From assembly GCA_028715625.1 (NCBI GenBank), contig JAQURL010000019.1, positions 1 through 40,638 of the forward strand: 40,638 nt of DNA. Reading direction: 5' to 3'. The notes under the pieces are model-generated. The model saw nothing but the letters and a program-made list of their open reading frames with translations. It searched no databases and had not been told where the DNA came from. This document shows, in pieces, positions 40,503 through 40,638 of the stretch (the stretch's first letter is position 1; every line of letters begins with the position of its first letter). This stretch comes from Candidatus Margulisiibacteriota bacterium. GTDB taxonomy: Bacteria; Margulisbacteria; Riflemargulisbacteria; GWF2-35-9. The translations under genes were made by a program, and so were the position numbers.

Positions 40503-40638
40503 TTAAGTTGTCTTAAAAGCAATGATGTTTGCAGGGCGAACGCCTACAGTTATGGTATCTGAAAATTGTCTGAACTCGCGAGCAGGGTAAAACCCGGCCC
40601 AGGCATCACAATCAGAACAAACAGGGAAATAACCATAA
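40503..40638 (-). CDS. 3' end of an unidentified gene running off the window
   Basis: The minus strand is open from the window edge to a TAA at 40505-40503. It encodes 44 residues ending in TVGVRPANIIAFKTT, with FPVCSDCDAWAGFYP before it. Composition is protein-like, unlike the neighbouring repeat DNA. I do not recognise the family from this fragment. Confidence 0.55.
   Translation of the reverse strand, partial: YGYFPVCSDCDAWAGFYPAREFRQFSDTITVGVRPANIIAFKTT

Overview
The window looks like a chromosome segment from an AT-rich, anaerobic, two-membrane bacterium of an uncultured lineage. The anaerobe call rests on an orange-protein-type cluster with ferredoxin-inserted MinD ATPases. The two-membrane call rests on a beta-barrel-like protein, a periplasmic metal-binding protein and a Spy/CnrX-like protein. 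No marker present fixes the phylum. Short palindromic repeats, some inside reading frames, fit the repeat-rich genomes of candidate phyla.

Bases 118-15216 form a composite island. Two long inverted repeats (118-2562 and 12841-15216) each carry a SLOG/DprA-like gene followed by a large serine recombinase, transcribed outward. The right repeat ends inside the 3' end (including CCA) of a tRNA-Ala(GGC) gene, and the left repeat starts with an inverted copy of the same 9 tRNA bases. Between the repeats are two convergent operons. The plus-strand operon encodes an XRE regulator, a DUF4007 (SspB-like) protein, a 1080-residue P-loop ATPase (SspC position) and a DndC/SspD-like PP-loop sulfurtransferase with four candidate cluster cysteines. 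The minus-strand operon encodes a small basic protein, a GHKL-type ATPase, a GIY-YIG nuclease and a DndB-like DGQHR protein. I read this as a DNA phosphorothioation (sulfur-modification) defence system with an unusual effector module, lacking its own cysteine desulfurase, DndD/DndE, SspE and DndFGH. It is the best candidate for a new system here.

Bases 15284-16590 hold repeat-rich DNA, a small membrane protein and a hypothetical gene with a probable frameshift. From 16591 to 24979 runs one long plus-strand cluster: DUF134 regulator with a palindromic operator, methyltransferases, ferritin-like protein, DUF5320, two NifX/DIM-domain proteins, two MinD ATPases with ferredoxin inserts, NifU-like scaffold, DUF89, metallo-beta-lactamase fold, J-domain protein and Mrp ATPase. 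This is an ORP-like metal-cluster assembly set.

Bases 24994-34423 are devoted to transition metals: DUF1007 plus a NicO nickel/cobalt transporter; a zinc operon on the minus strand (Fur/Zur, ZnuA, ZnuC, ZnuB, M15 peptidase); nikR; and a nickel ECF transporter operon (cbiM, PDGLE/CbiN-like, a beta-barrel protein, cbiQ, cbiO) behind a GTGTTA/TAACAC inverted repeat.

The last part (34630-40638) has HAD phosphatase and methyltransferase genes, a family of EF-hand proteins, and a compact operon of EF-hand protein, ECF sigma factor, single-span membrane protein and Spy/CnrX-like protein, preceded by an ECF-type promoter. The window ends in non-coding DNA with three perfect hairpins, an 18-unit heptamer array, a palindromic repeat and the 3' end of an unidentified minus-strand gene.
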